Below, piece after piece: positions 1 to 7,995 of a stretch of 64,000 bases of DNA; positions within the stretch are counted from its first letter, which is position 1; each line of letters opens with the position of its first letter. The notes beneath the pieces were generated by a model, which had not been told where the DNA came from, made no database searches, and was given only the letters and a program-made list of their open reading frames with translations. The position numbers and the translations under genes are program-made. The stretch comes from Pseudomonas sp. CFBP13508. Its GTDB lineage: Bacteria > Pseudomonadota > Gammaproteobacteria > Pseudomonadales > Pseudomonadaceae. Where the stretch lies: positions 773,320 to 837,319 of the forward strand of contig NZ_QFZZ01000001.1 in the NCBI RefSeq assembly GCF_005233515.1, read 5' to 3'.

Positions 1-37
1 GTGTCTGGCCCGGATTTCCAGCCAGTGCACACCCCCC

Positions 38-126
38 TGTGGGAGCGAGCCTGCTCGCGAAAGCGCTGGGTCATCCAACTCGATGCTGCCTGACCCGACG
101 TATTCGCGAGCAGGCTCGCTCCCACA
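38..126. repeat. REPIN, class a (inverted REP pair)
   Basis: Two copies of a Pseudomonas REP palindrome, core GGGAGCGAGCCTGCTCGCGA (41-60) and its reverse complement (about 104-126), face each other around a 40-base spacer. The same pair recurs at 1376, 1511, 12408 and 14481. It lies just before the patB start codon. REPINs are dispersed by RAYT transposases; no RAYT gene is in the window. Confidence 0.9.
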
Positions 127-185
127 CAGATGGTGTTGCGCATAGAATGTCCGGCAGAACCAACTCCGCCTTGACGAGACCGCGC

Positions 186-1340
186 ATGACTTTCGATTTT
201 GATCAGCTGTTCGACCGCCACCACACTGGCAGCACCAAGTGGAGCCGCTACCCGGCCGATGTGTTGCCGATGTGGGTTGCTGACATGGATTTTGCCGCGC
301 CGCCGGTCATCGTCGAAGCCCTGCAACAGCGCCTGCTGCACCCGCTGCTCGGTTACAGCGTGGCCCAGGACAACCTGCGCGAAGCCATCGTCGCCGACCT
401 GTGGAACAAGTACGCATGGCAGGTCAAACCGCAGGAGCTGATTTTCCTGCCGGGCGTGGAATCCGGCTTCAACATGGCGCTGAAGGCGTTGGTCCAGGCG
501 CAGCAGAATGTCGTCGTGCAAGTGCCGAACTACCCGCCGCTGCGTCACGCACCAGGGCATTGGGGCCTGAACAAGGTCGAGCTGGAATTCAACGCCCAGG
601 CCGATGGCACCTACGCCACGCCGCTGGACGCACTGCGCGAGTCGCTGAAAGGCGGCGGCGCCCTGCTGTTGAGCAACCCGCACAACCCGATCGGCAAGGT
701 CTTCGATCGCGAAGAGTTGCAGGCAGTCGCGGATATCTGCGCAGCGCAGGACGCGTGGATCATCTCCGACGAGATTCACGCCGAACTGTGCTTCGACGGC
801 CGCGTGCACATTCCCACCGCATCGCTGAGCCCCGAGATTTCCAAACGCACGATCACCCTGATGTCGGCGAGCAAGGCTTATAACATCGCCGGGCTCAAGA
901 CCTCGTTCATGATCATCCAGGACGCCGCCCTGCGTGAGCGCGTCAACCACGCCCGCTGCGGCATGGTCGACAGCGTCAACCCGCTGGGCATGGAAGCCAC
1001 CCGCGTCGCCTACAGCGAAGCCGGGCCGTGGCTCGCCGAGCTGAAAACCTATTTGCAGGCCAACCGCGACTGGCTGGTAGATGCGGTGCGCACGCGCCTG
1101 CCGGGCGTGACCATCAATGTGCCGCAGGGCACGTATCTGGCGTGGCTCGATTGCACGGCGCTGGACCTGCCGGATCCGCAGCGGTTCTTCCTCGAACAGG
1201 GCAAGGTCGGGCTGAGTGCCGGGCTCGATTTTGGTGACCAGCATCAGCAGTTTGTGCGCTTGAACTTCGGTTGCCCGAGGGCGTTGCTGGAAGAAGGGAT
1301 TGCGCGAATGGAGCGGGCGCTGGCCAGCCGCAATCTCTGA
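186..1340 (+). CDS. patB: PatB/MalY-type pyridoxal-phosphate C-S lyase
   Basis: 384-residue fold-type I PLP enzyme, the usual length for PatB/MalY cystathionine beta-lyases, which split C-S bonds of cystathionine or cysteine conjugates to a thiol, pyruvate and ammonia in the cytoplasm. Family marks are MWVADMDF near residues 29-36, SNPHNPIG at 163-170, SDEIHAEL at 194-201, and MSASKAYNIAGLK with Lys230 as the PLP Schiff-base lysine. An upstream ORF extension to position 39 would translate the REPIN, so the ATG at 186 (MTFDFDQ) is chosen; its ribosome site is weak. It is a single gene flanked by REPINs. The physiological substrate cannot be told from sequence; a MalY-like regulatory role is possible but unsupported. 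Confidence 0.85.
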   Translation: MTFDFDQLFDRHHTGSTKWSRYPADVLPMWVADMDFAAPPVIVEALQQRLLHPLLGYSVAQDNLREAIVADLWNKYAWQVKPQELIFLPGVESGFNMALKALVQAQQNVVVQVPNYPPLRHAPGHWGLNKVELEFNAQADGTYATPLDALRESLKGGGALLLSNPHNPIGKVFDREELQAVADICAAQDAWIISDEIHAELCFDGRVHIPTASLSPEISKRTITLMSASKAYNIAGLKTSFMIIQDAALRERVNHARCGMVDSVNPLGMEATRVAYSEAGPWLAELKTYLQANRDWLVDAVRTRLPGVTINVPQGTYLAWLDCTALDLPDPQRFFLEQGKVGLSAGLDFGDQHQQFVRLNFGCPRALLEEGIARMERALASRNL

Positions 1341-1375
1341 TCCTGCCCCTAGATTCCCTTGTGTAAATGATCCCC

Positions 1376-1465
1376 TGTGGGAGCGAGCCTGCTCGCGAAA
1401 GCGTACTGTCAGTCGACATATTTATCGTCTGACACACCGCTTTCGCGAGCAGGCTCGCTCCCACA
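1376..1465. repeat. REPIN, class a
   Basis: Inverted REP pair of the GGGAGCGAGCCTGCTCGCGA family; arms at 1376-1400 and 1441-1465. Together with the next element it fills the 363-base gap between patB and the SDR gene, in which I see no gene. Confidence 0.9.
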
Positions 1466-1510
1466 TGAGATTTGTGGGGTTGTCGGGAATCTCAGTACAA
1501 CCGAAAACCC

Positions 1511-1598
1511 TGTGGGAGTGAGCTTGCTCACGAATGCGGCCGGACAGGTAAATATCTGTATCTGACACACCGCCTTCGCGAGCAGGCTCGCTCCCACA
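1511..1598. repeat. REPIN, class a (one degenerate arm)
   Basis: Inverted REP pair whose left arm (1511-1533) carries substitutions (GTGAGCTTGCTCACGA) while the right arm (1575-1598) is canonical. The left arm has kept its own palindrome, so the changes compensate each other. Confidence 0.85.
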
Positions 1599-1703
1599 TT
1601 GGTTTTGCATAGCCAACCAAAATCCAGCGCAAATCCGATCGAACTCAAGGCAAACCCACCGGGTCAACCCGGAACACTGGCCTTGAAATCAGGAGACCCT
1701 GCG

Positions 1704-2561
1704 ATGACTGACTACCCAAAACCACCCTTCCCGAAACAAGCCCAACCGGTGCCCGGCTCGCAACGCAAGATGGAGCCGTATCCAGACTGCGGCGAGCAAA
1801 GTTACGTCGGTTCCGGCCGCCTCGCCGGCAAGATTGCGTTGATCACTGGTGCCGACAGCGGCATCGGTCGCGCAGTGGCGATTGCCTTCGCCCGTGAAGG
1901 CGCCGATGTCGCCGTGGCGTACTTGAATGAACACGAAGACGCCAAGGAAACCGCACGCTGGGTCGAGCAAGCCGGGCGTCAGTGCATCCTGCTGCCGGGC
2001 GATATCGCCGAGAAAGCGCAGTGCCAAGCGCTGGTCGACAAGACTGTCGAGCGCTTCGGCCGCATCGACATTCTGGTCAACAACGCCGCGTTCCAGATGA
2101 CCCACGAAAACTTCGAGGAAATCCCCGATGACGAATGGGTGATGACCTTCGATGTGAACATCACGGCCATGTTCAGGATCTGCCAGGCGGCGATCAAACA
2201 CATGCGCCCCGGCTCGTCGATCATCAACACCAGCTCGGTCAACTCGGACATGCCCAAGCCGACCCTGCTGGCCTACGCCACCACCAAAGGCGCGATCGCC
2301 AACTTCACCGGTGGCCTGGCGCAAATGCTCGGGCCGAAGGAAATTCGCGTCAACAGCGTCGCCCCTGGCCCGATCTGGACGCCGCTGATCGTCTCGACCA
2401 TGCCCGACGAAGAAGTACAGAACTTCGGCGGCAGCACCCCGCTCGGCCGTCCCGGCCAACCGGTGGAAGTCGCACCGATTTACGTGCTGCTGGCCTCCGA
2501 CGAAGCCAGCTATATCACCGGCCAGCGCTACGGCGTGACCGGCGGCAAACCGATGCTGTAA
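1704..2561 (+). CDS. SDR family NAD(P)-dependent oxidoreductase (stress-type, long N-terminus)
   Basis: 285 residues. Classical short-chain dehydrogenase: cofactor motif TGADSGIG at 48-55, NNAA at 126-129, and catalytic Ser177/178, Tyr191 and Lys195 (YATTK). The proline-rich extension of about 40 residues before the Rossmann fold (PKPPFPKQAQPVPGSQRKM) is the hallmark of the YghA / general-stress-protein-39 subgroup, often annotated as glucose/ribitol dehydrogenase-like. The ATG at 1704 is chosen because AGGAG (1691-1695) precedes it at good spacing and the upstream extension has no family similarity. It stands alone, 87 bases before the YIP1 gene. Substrate unknown; family members respond to general or oxidative stress. 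Confidence 0.85.
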   Translation: MTDYPKPPFPKQAQPVPGSQRKMEPYPDCGEQSYVGSGRLAGKIALITGADSGIGRAVAIAFAREGADVAVAYLNEHEDAKETARWVEQAGRQCILLPGDIAEKAQCQALVDKTVERFGRIDILVNNAAFQMTHENFEEIPDDEWVMTFDVNITAMFRICQAAIKHMRPGSSIINTSSVNSDMPKPTLLAYATTKGAIANFTGGLAQMLGPKEIRVNSVAPGPIWTPLIVSTMPDEEVQNFGGSTPLGRPGQPVEVAPIYVLLASDEASYITGQRYGVTGGKPML

Positions 2562-2648
2562 CCGTGCAGCAGAAAAACTGAACCCGAGCGGCATGGCATC
2601 CCTCCATACCTGTAAGCGCCTACGGGCCATCAGGAACAGGAGGTTGTC

Positions 2649-3260
2649 ATGTCCGCCCCCCTCGTCAGACTCTTCACCCAACCCAACTTCGCCTGGACCG
2701 ATATCCGCCGCGAAGAAGAAACCCACCCCCGCCACTATCTCGCGCATCTGCTGCTGCTCGCGCTGATTCCGGCCGTGTGCCTGTTCATCGGCACCACCCA
2801 AGTCGGTTGGAGCCTCGCCGTCGGTGAAAACGTGCGGTTGAGCACGGCCAGCGCCTTGCAACTGAGCGTGTTGCTGTACGTGACGATCGTCGCCGGTGTC
2901 GCGATTATCGGCGGGTTTATCAGATGGATGTCGCGATCATTCGATGCGCGGCCAACGCTCAATCAATGCATCGGTTTTGCCGCCTACACGGTGACGCCGT
3001 TTTTTCTCGCCGGGATTGCCGGGTTGTATCCGAGCCGCTGGCTGGCAATTCTGGTGCTCGGCGCAGCGTCGATTTATTCGACCTTCCTGCTGTTTGTCGG
3101 CCTGCCGACCTTCATGCATGAGCGCAAGGAACAAGGCCTGCTGTATTCGGCGTGCGTGTGGGGCGTTGGCCTGCTGGTGCTGGTGACCATGCTCGTGTCG
3201 ATGATTCTGCTGTGGTTCAACGTGCTCATCCCCGAGTACCTGCGCACGACCGTGAGCTGA
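2649..3260 (+). CDS. YIP1 family inner-membrane protein
   Basis: 203 residues with a short cytoplasmic N-terminus (FTQPNFAWTDIRREEE) followed by five or six hydrophobic segments, at about 35-55, 72-95, 110-130, 133-155 and 170-195. This layout matches bacterial YIP1-domain proteins. An AGGAGG ribosome site sits before the ATG. The role of bacterial YIP1 proteins is not established. It is followed 42 bases later by the cation/proton antiporter, and the two may be co-transcribed. Confidence 0.75.
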   Translation: MSAPLVRLFTQPNFAWTDIRREEETHPRHYLAHLLLLALIPAVCLFIGTTQVGWSLAVGENVRLSTASALQLSVLLYVTIVAGVAIIGGFIRWMSRSFDARPTLNQCIGFAAYTVTPFFLAGIAGLYPSRWLAILVLGAASIYSTFLLFVGLPTFMHERKEQGLLYSACVWGVGLLVLVTMLVSMILLWFNVLIPEYLRTTVS

Positions 3261-3302
3261 GCCGGTGCGCCTGTCCTTGGTAATTCACTGCAGTGAGCGG
3301 TC

Positions 3303-4646
3303 ATGAGTTTCGGCGTATGGGTCGCGGTGCTCGGCGCCGTGCTGCTGACGCTGGCCCTGACATCGTCATGGTTGCGCTGGATGCCGGTCACCACCTCGGC
3401 GGTGTGCCTGCTGCTGGGCATCGCCATCGGCCCCAGCGGCCTCGACTTGCTGAAACTGTCGCTGGAAGAATCATCCTTGTGGATGGAGCACCTGACGGAA
3501 GTCGCGGTGCTGTTTTCCTTGTTCGTCTGCGGTTTGAAATTGCGCCTCCCGCTAGGCAACAAGACCTGGCGCATCGCTTTTGGTCTGGCCGGGCCGGTGA
3601 TGATTCTGACGATTATCGGCGTGTGCCTGCTGTTGCACTGGGGCCTGCAATTGCCGTGGGGGCCTTCCTTGCTGATCGGCGCGATGCTGGCGCCAACCGA
3701 CCCGGTCCTCGCCGCGCTGGTGCAGGTCAATGATGCGCAGGACGTCGATCGCGTGCGCTTCGGCCTCTCCGGTGAAGCCGGGCTCAACGATGGCGTGGCC
3801 TTCCCTTTCGTCATTCTCGGCCTGCTGTTGCTGCACGGTGACGGTAGCGCCGGCGAGTGGCAGCACTGGGTAATTCGCAGTCTGTTGTGGGCGGTGCCGG
3901 CGGGTTTGCTCACCGGTTACTGGATGGGTCGCGGCATCGGCCGGATCGCCCTGCTGCTGCGCATTCACAACGAGGACAGCACCCTCGGCCCGAACGATTA
4001 CCTGACGCTGGCGCTGATCGCGCTGTCCTACGTGGTGGCCGACGCCATTGGCGGCTACGGCTTCCTCGCGGTCTTCGCTGCCGGCCTCGGCCTGCGTCAG
4101 GAAGAAGTGAAATCCACCGGCATCACTCAGGCCCCTGCCGAGCATCTGGTGCAGCCGGTGGTCGGCCATCAGAACATCGAACCTGAAAACGCCGTGCATG
4201 GCGACACCGAACAACTGGAAGACAGCCAGGTCGCGGCCGGGATCATGATGGGCGACATGCTCGCATTCGGCAGTCTGGTCGAGCGGGCGATGGAAGTGTT
4301 TCTGGTAACCCTGCTTGGTGTTGTGCTGATAGCGCATTGGGACTGGCGGGCCTTGTGGATCGGCGCGGTGCTGTTCTGCCTGATTCGCCCGCTGAGCGTG
4401 GCGCTGATGCCGTGGGGCAACCTGCTCAGCGGGCCGCAGCGTTTGTTGATCGGCTGGTTTGGCATTCGTGGCATCGGCAGCCTGTTCTATCTGTTCTTCG
4501 CCCTGAACCATGGCCTGGATTCCGACGTGGCCAAGGTCTGCACCGACGTCACTTTGTCGGTGGTGGCCCTGAGCATTCTGCTGCATGGCATCAGCACACA
4601 ACCGATGCTGGCGCGCTATGAACGCCTGAAGCAACGAAAAAGCTGA
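3303..4646 (+). CDS. CPA1-type cation/proton antiporter
   Basis: 447 residues with about twelve transmembrane segments over the whole length. CPA1/NhaP-type marks are APTDPVLA (about 130-137) and GEAGLNDGVAFPF (about 157-169), whose Asn-Asp pair forms the ion-binding site. It should exchange Na+ or K+ for protons across the inner membrane for pH and salt homeostasis. A polar stretch of about 40 residues (around 270-310, rich in E, H and Q) interrupts the second half of the transporter and is probably a cytoplasmic loop. There is no C-terminal RCK/TrkA domain. Ion selectivity cannot be read from the sequence. Confidence 0.85.
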   Translation: MSFGVWVAVLGAVLLTLALTSSWLRWMPVTTSAVCLLLGIAIGPSGLDLLKLSLEESSLWMEHLTEVAVLFSLFVCGLKLRLPLGNKTWRIAFGLAGPVMILTIIGVCLLLHWGLQLPWGPSLLIGAMLAPTDPVLAALVQVNDAQDVDRVRFGLSGEAGLNDGVAFPFVILGLLLLHGDGSAGEWQHWVIRSLLWAVPAGLLTGYWMGRGIGRIALLLRIHNEDSTLGPNDYLTLALIALSYVVADAIGGYGFLAVFAAGLGLRQEEVKSTGITQAPAEHLVQPVVGHQNIEPENAVHGDTEQLEDSQVAAGIMMGDMLAFGSLVERAMEVFLVTLLGVVLIAHWDWRALWIGAVLFCLIRPLSVALMPWGNLLSGPQRLLIGWFGIRGIGSLFYLFFALNHGLDSDVAKVCTDVTLSVVALSILLHGISTQPMLARYERLKQRKS

Positions 4647-4829
4647 TTCTTCAGCCGCTGCGCTTGGCTGAAATTTATCGAAGATTTTTCTGCAAAAAAA
4701 TGGATCGCCAGGCGCGACCCAACGGTCACAACTTTAACCGCGCCAATCATCAGCGCGGCCCGGCAGGTTCGGTTCCCCTGCGGTGAACAGCCTATTAAAC
4801 GGAACCCCGACACAAACAAGGTCACGGTC

Positions 4830-5123
4830 ATGAACGAATGCTCGACTCCTGCGCAAATCAAGGCTTGCAGAGCACTGGCTCTGGAACGCAATCGTCAACT
4901 GTTCGAAGAAGCCCACGAACTGAACCGAGCGGCCAATGCGCTGCTGGAACAGACGCCAACCGACTTCGAACGCTTTGAGCAATACCGGGCACTGCGCAAG
5001 AAAGCCGATGCGAAGTTTGAAGATGCGATTGATCATCTGTGTGTGCTGAATGAGGATTTCCCGCCGATTCCGGCGGCGGTGCAGAATGCTGTAACTGCGC
5101 GGCGTGAGCTGGAAACTGCGTAA
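4830..5123 (+). CDS. conserved small protein, helical, unknown function
   Basis: 97 residues, soluble and rich in Ala, Glu, Arg and Leu; it looks like a helical hairpin (charged helices about 8-60, then a shorter one near 80-97). No signal peptide or catalytic motif. The ATG at 4830 follows AAGGTCACGGTC, a modest ribosome site. I recognise it only as a type of small protein common in Pseudomonas genomes and cannot assign a function. The 183 bases upstream hold its promoter region. Confidence 0.7.
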   Translation: MNECSTPAQIKACRALALERNRQLFEEAHELNRAANALLEQTPTDFERFEQYRALRKKADAKFEDAIDHLCVLNEDFPPIPAAVQNAVTARRELETA

Positions 5124-5135
5124 TAAAAGTCAAAA

Positions 5136-5415
5136 GCCCCTCACCCTAGCCCTCTCCCCGAGGGAGAGGGGACTGACCGGGGTGTTTTTCGTTATTCATC
5201 GACCTGAAAAATCGAGTCGAATACAAATTTTGAAAAGCGTGAAAATCTGCTCCCTTTCCCCCTCGCCCCTCTAGGGTAGAGGGGACTGACCGGTGTGTTT
5301 TTTCGTTATTCATCGACCTGAAAATCGAGTCGAATACAAATTTTGAAAAGCGTGAAAATCTGCTCCCTTTCCCCCTCGCCCCCCTTGGGGGGAGAGGGCT
5401 GGGGTGAGGGGGTAA
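5136..5415. repeat. CCCTCACCC-type REP block with a 113-bp tandem duplication
   Basis: This 340-base gene-free stretch holds a palindromic CCCTCACCCTAGCCCTCTCC element on the left and its inverted mate (GGGGAGAGGGCTGGGGTGAG) on the right (5389-5412). Between them lie two near-identical direct copies of about 113 bp, 5168-5280 and 5281-5393, each starting GGGGACTGACCGG and running through GTTATTCATCGACCTGAAAA. I see no gene in it. Confidence 0.85.
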
Positions 5416-5451
5416 AATCTCATTAACACCACAACATCCAGCACCTGTCCC

Positions 5452-5476
5452 GACCAATCCACCTCAAGGATTGGTC
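5452..5476 (-). terminator. hairpin spanning the stop codon of the minus-strand membrane protein
   Basis: Perfect 9-bp inverted repeat GACCAATCC / GGATTGGTC with a 7-base loop; the stop codon of the upstream gene lies in the loop and stem. There is no U-run, so it may be a stability element rather than an intrinsic terminator. Confidence 0.55.
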
Positions 5477-5997
5477 ACCTGAATAAACACCGCATACACC
5501 CCCAACATCACCCAGAACGTGGCAAAAATCCAAGGCGTGCGCACCGAGAACAGCAGCGACTTGCGATAGCCCTTGTGGCTCGATTCCATTTCGCTGAAAA
5601 GTGGTGACTCGTCATACGCCGCGCCCATTACCGGCTCTGCGTGCAGCAACTGGCTCTGCTTGAAGTGCCAGTGATCAATGATGTCGTAAGCCGCGCGAAT
5701 CCCCGGCCAGGCATTCAATGAACTGAGCACCCCGAGCAGCGCGAGAAACGGCGGCACGACGAGGGTGAACATCTTGCCCCACTCCGGATTGAGGTTGGCC
5801 ATGCACGAGGCGAAAGCGATCACCAGGAACGACTGCGCCGCCAGGTAGGCGTCGGTGCGGTTGGCGAGGATGCTGGTTTCGTACTGGATTTCCCGGCGAT
5901 AGAAATCCAGGCGCTCCTTGGGTGAGCCAAACATCTTGGCGTCGTGTTCGGCCAAGGCTTCTTCAACAGCGCTTGGCTGGGTCAATATGCGAGACAA
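5464..5997 (-). CDS. small inner-membrane protein, unknown function
   Basis: 177 residues. The TTG start at 5997 is supported by GGAGGG eight bases upstream and by the lack of an equally placed ATG. The N-terminal 45 residues are charged and helical, then two hydrophobic segments (about 50-70 and 72-95), a cytoplasmic or periplasmic domain with WHFKQSQ, and a last hydrophobic segment at 150-172. No known catalytic motif; it resembles the small two- or three-helix RipA/SLATT-like membrane proteins only in layout. It lies 78 bases downstream of the hybrid kinase on the same strand and may be the last gene of that transcript. Function not recognised. Confidence 0.7.
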   Translation of the reverse strand: MSRILTQPSAVEEALAEHDAKMFGSPKERLDFYRREIQYETSILANRTDAYLAAQSFLVIAFASCMANLNPEWGKMFTLVVPPFLALLGVLSSLNAWPGIRAAYDIIDHWHFKQSQLLHAEPVMGAAYDESPLFSEMESSHKGYRKSLLFSVRTPWIFATFWVMLGVYAVFIQVTNP

Positions 5998-6075
5998 GAG
6001 ACGTGCCCTCCAAAAGTGAACAAGACCTTTGGAAAGGCACGCGTCAGCACTAGTTCAGCCGGATCGACCAGCGAG

Positions 6076-7995
6076 TCACTTCATCGATTGGGCGATGATC
6101 TGCACCAGACTCGCTTGGGTGAACGGTTTCGGCAGGCGCGGCAGTTGAGCGGCAAAACCCTCGAGGCGTTCGGCATATCCAGTGGAGAGAATGATCGGCA
6201 GATCCGGCTTGAGCATGCGCAACGCATGGGCCAGTTGCGCGCCGCTCATTTTTGGCATGGCCATGTCGGTGATGACCAGATCGATCACTTCGCCCTGATC
6301 GAACAGCGCCAGCGCCTGGGCGCCGGAAGTTGCGCCGATGACTCGATGGCCGAGATCTTCCAGCAGCAGACTGGTGCTGGTCAGCACCAGCGAATCGTCA
6401 TCGACCACCAGCACACTGAGCCTCGGCACCGCAATGGGCGCGGAGTTGCTGTACGCCGGGCGACTGGCCGTACGCTCAAGCGCCACCGGAATCCACAGCT
6501 CGGCCGCCGTGCCCTCGCCCTTCTCGCTTTTCAGAATAAAGCGCCCGCCCAACTGCTCGATGAAGCCGTGCACCATCGACAAGCCCAGCCCGGTGCCTTT
6601 GCCCAAGCCTTTGGTGGTGAAGAACGGATCACGGGCGCAGGCCAGCGTGGCTTCGTCCATGCCTTCGCCGCTGTCGATCAGGCTCAGGCACACGTAACGC
6701 CCCGCCGCCAATGTCGAATGAGTTTGTTCCAGCACCACTTCGGCTTGCGCCTGAATGATCACCGTGCCGCCGTCGGGCATGGCATCGCGGGCATTGGTGG
6801 CGAGATTGAGGATCGCCAGTTCCAGCTGATTGCTGTCCGCCAGCACGGGCTGCAGATCTTCGGGAAAGCGCGTTTCGATGCGAATCCCCGGCCCGAGCGA
6901 ACTGCGCAGCAGCCCGGTGATGCCTTGCACCAGTTGCGGGATATCCACCGACTCGGTCTTCAGCTCCTGACGACGGGCGAAGGCCAGCATGCGCTGGGTC
7001 AACGAGACACCGCGCAACGCACCCTGGGTGGCGTTTTCCAGCAGACGAGCGATTTTCGGCGCGTCGCCGATGCGTTTCTGCACGATCTCGAGGTTGCCGA
7101 GAATCACCGTCAGCAGGTTGTTGAAGTCATGGGCGATGCCGCCGCTGAGTTGGCCGATCGCCTGCATCTTCTGCGCCTGGAACAACGCCTCGCGGGTCTT
7201 TTCCAGGGCCTGCTGCGCCTCGTGCGCCTCGGTGACATCGCGGGTGATCTTGGCGAAGCCGAGCAACGTGCCGGTGTCGCCGCGAATTGCATCGACCACC
7301 ACGTGGGCAAGAAAGCGCGTGCCGTCCTTGCGCATCCGCCAACTGCGGTTCTCGAAGCGGCCTTCGCGAGTGGCAATCTCCAGCGAGCGCTGCGGCTCGC
7401 CGAGTTCGCGGTCTTCGGGGGTGTAGAAAATCGAAAAATGCTGGCCGATGATCTCTTCCGGCAAATAGCCTTTGATGCGCTGCGCGCCCTGGTTCCAGTT
7501 GCTGACGCAGCCTTCGGGGCTGAGCATGTAGATCGCGTAGTCGGTGACGCCCTGCACCAGCAGGCGGAACTGCTGTTCGCTTTGCTTGAGGGTTTCCTCG
7601 GCCATTTTGCGGTCGGTGAGGTCGCGGGTGATCTTGGCGAACCCGAGCAGCTTGCCGTTGGGGTCGATGATCGGGTCGATCACCACGTGCGACCAGAAGT
7701 GCGTGCCGTCCTTGCGCACGCGCCAGCCCTCGCCTTCGAAGCGACCTTCGCGAATTGCCGTGTCGAGCGCCCGCTGCGGCATGCCGTTGGCGCGGTCTTC
7801 CGGGGTATAGAAGCGCGAGAAGTGCTCGCCGATGATCTCGGCTTCTTCATAACCTTTGAAACGTTTGGCGCCGGAGTTCCAACTGGTGATGGTACCGTCG
7901 GGGTCGATCATGTAGATCGCATAGTCGACAACCGCGTCGATCAGCAGCCGGAATCGGCTGTCTTCGATCGCTGCGGTTCTGTTGTTCTCACTCAT
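6076..7995 (-). CDS. hybrid sensor histidine kinase (PAS-PAS-HisKA-HATPase-REC)
   Basis: 639 residues, no transmembrane segment, so a cytosolic sensor. Two tandem PAS domains (about 13-130 and 143-255) share the phrase DYAIYM and the same FYTPEDR segment, showing an internal duplication. The kinase core has the H-box GGIAHDFNN with His289, N-box NARDAMPDGG (401-410), G-box DSGEGM and GTGLGLSM. A C-terminal receiver has acidic pocket VDDD and phosphoacceptor Asp577 (ITDMAMP). Start: the ATG at 7995 follows GGTGAG; a GTG at 8004 is the alternative. It overlaps the helicase stop by 8 bases, so translation is probably coupled. No cognate response regulator is adjacent, so phosphotransfer partners are unknown. 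Confidence 0.88.
   Translation of the reverse strand: MSENNRTAAIEDSRFRLLIDAVVDYAIYMIDPDGTITSWNSGAKRFKGYEEAEIIGEHFSRFYTPEDRANGMPQRALDTAIREGRFEGEGWRVRKDGTHFWSHVVIDPIIDPNGKLLGFAKITRDLTDRKMAEETLKQSEQQFRLLVQGVTDYAIYMLSPEGCVSNWNQGAQRIKGYLPEEIIGQHFSIFYTPEDRELGEPQRSLEIATREGRFENRSWRMRKDGTRFLAHVVVDAIRGDTGTLLGFAKITRDVTEAHEAQQALEKTREALFQAQKMQAIGQLSGGIAHDFNNLLTVILGNLEIVQKRIGDAPKIARLLENATQGALRGVSLTQRMLAFARRQELKTESVDIPQLVQGITGLLRSSLGPGIRIETRFPEDLQPVLADSNQLELAILNLATNARDAMPDGGTVIIQAQAEVVLEQTHSTLAAGRYVCLSLIDSGEGMDEATLACARDPFFTTKGLGKGTGLGLSMVHGFIEQLGGRFILKSEKGEGTAAELWIPVALERTASRPAYSNSAPIAVPRLSVLVVDDDSLVLTSTSLLLEDLGHRVIGATSGAQALALFDQGEVIDLVITDMAMPKMSGAQLAHALRMLKPDLPIILSTGYAERLEGFAAQLPRLPKPFTQASLVQIIAQSMK

Noticed and set aside
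1689..2861. 390-codon minus-strand frame over the SDR gene
   Set aside because: Antisense to a complete SDR with catalytic residues; composition is typical of a shadow.
5168..5393. Possible CRISPR-like array
   Set aside because: Only two direct copies of 113 bp with no spacers and no cas genes; it is a tandem duplication.
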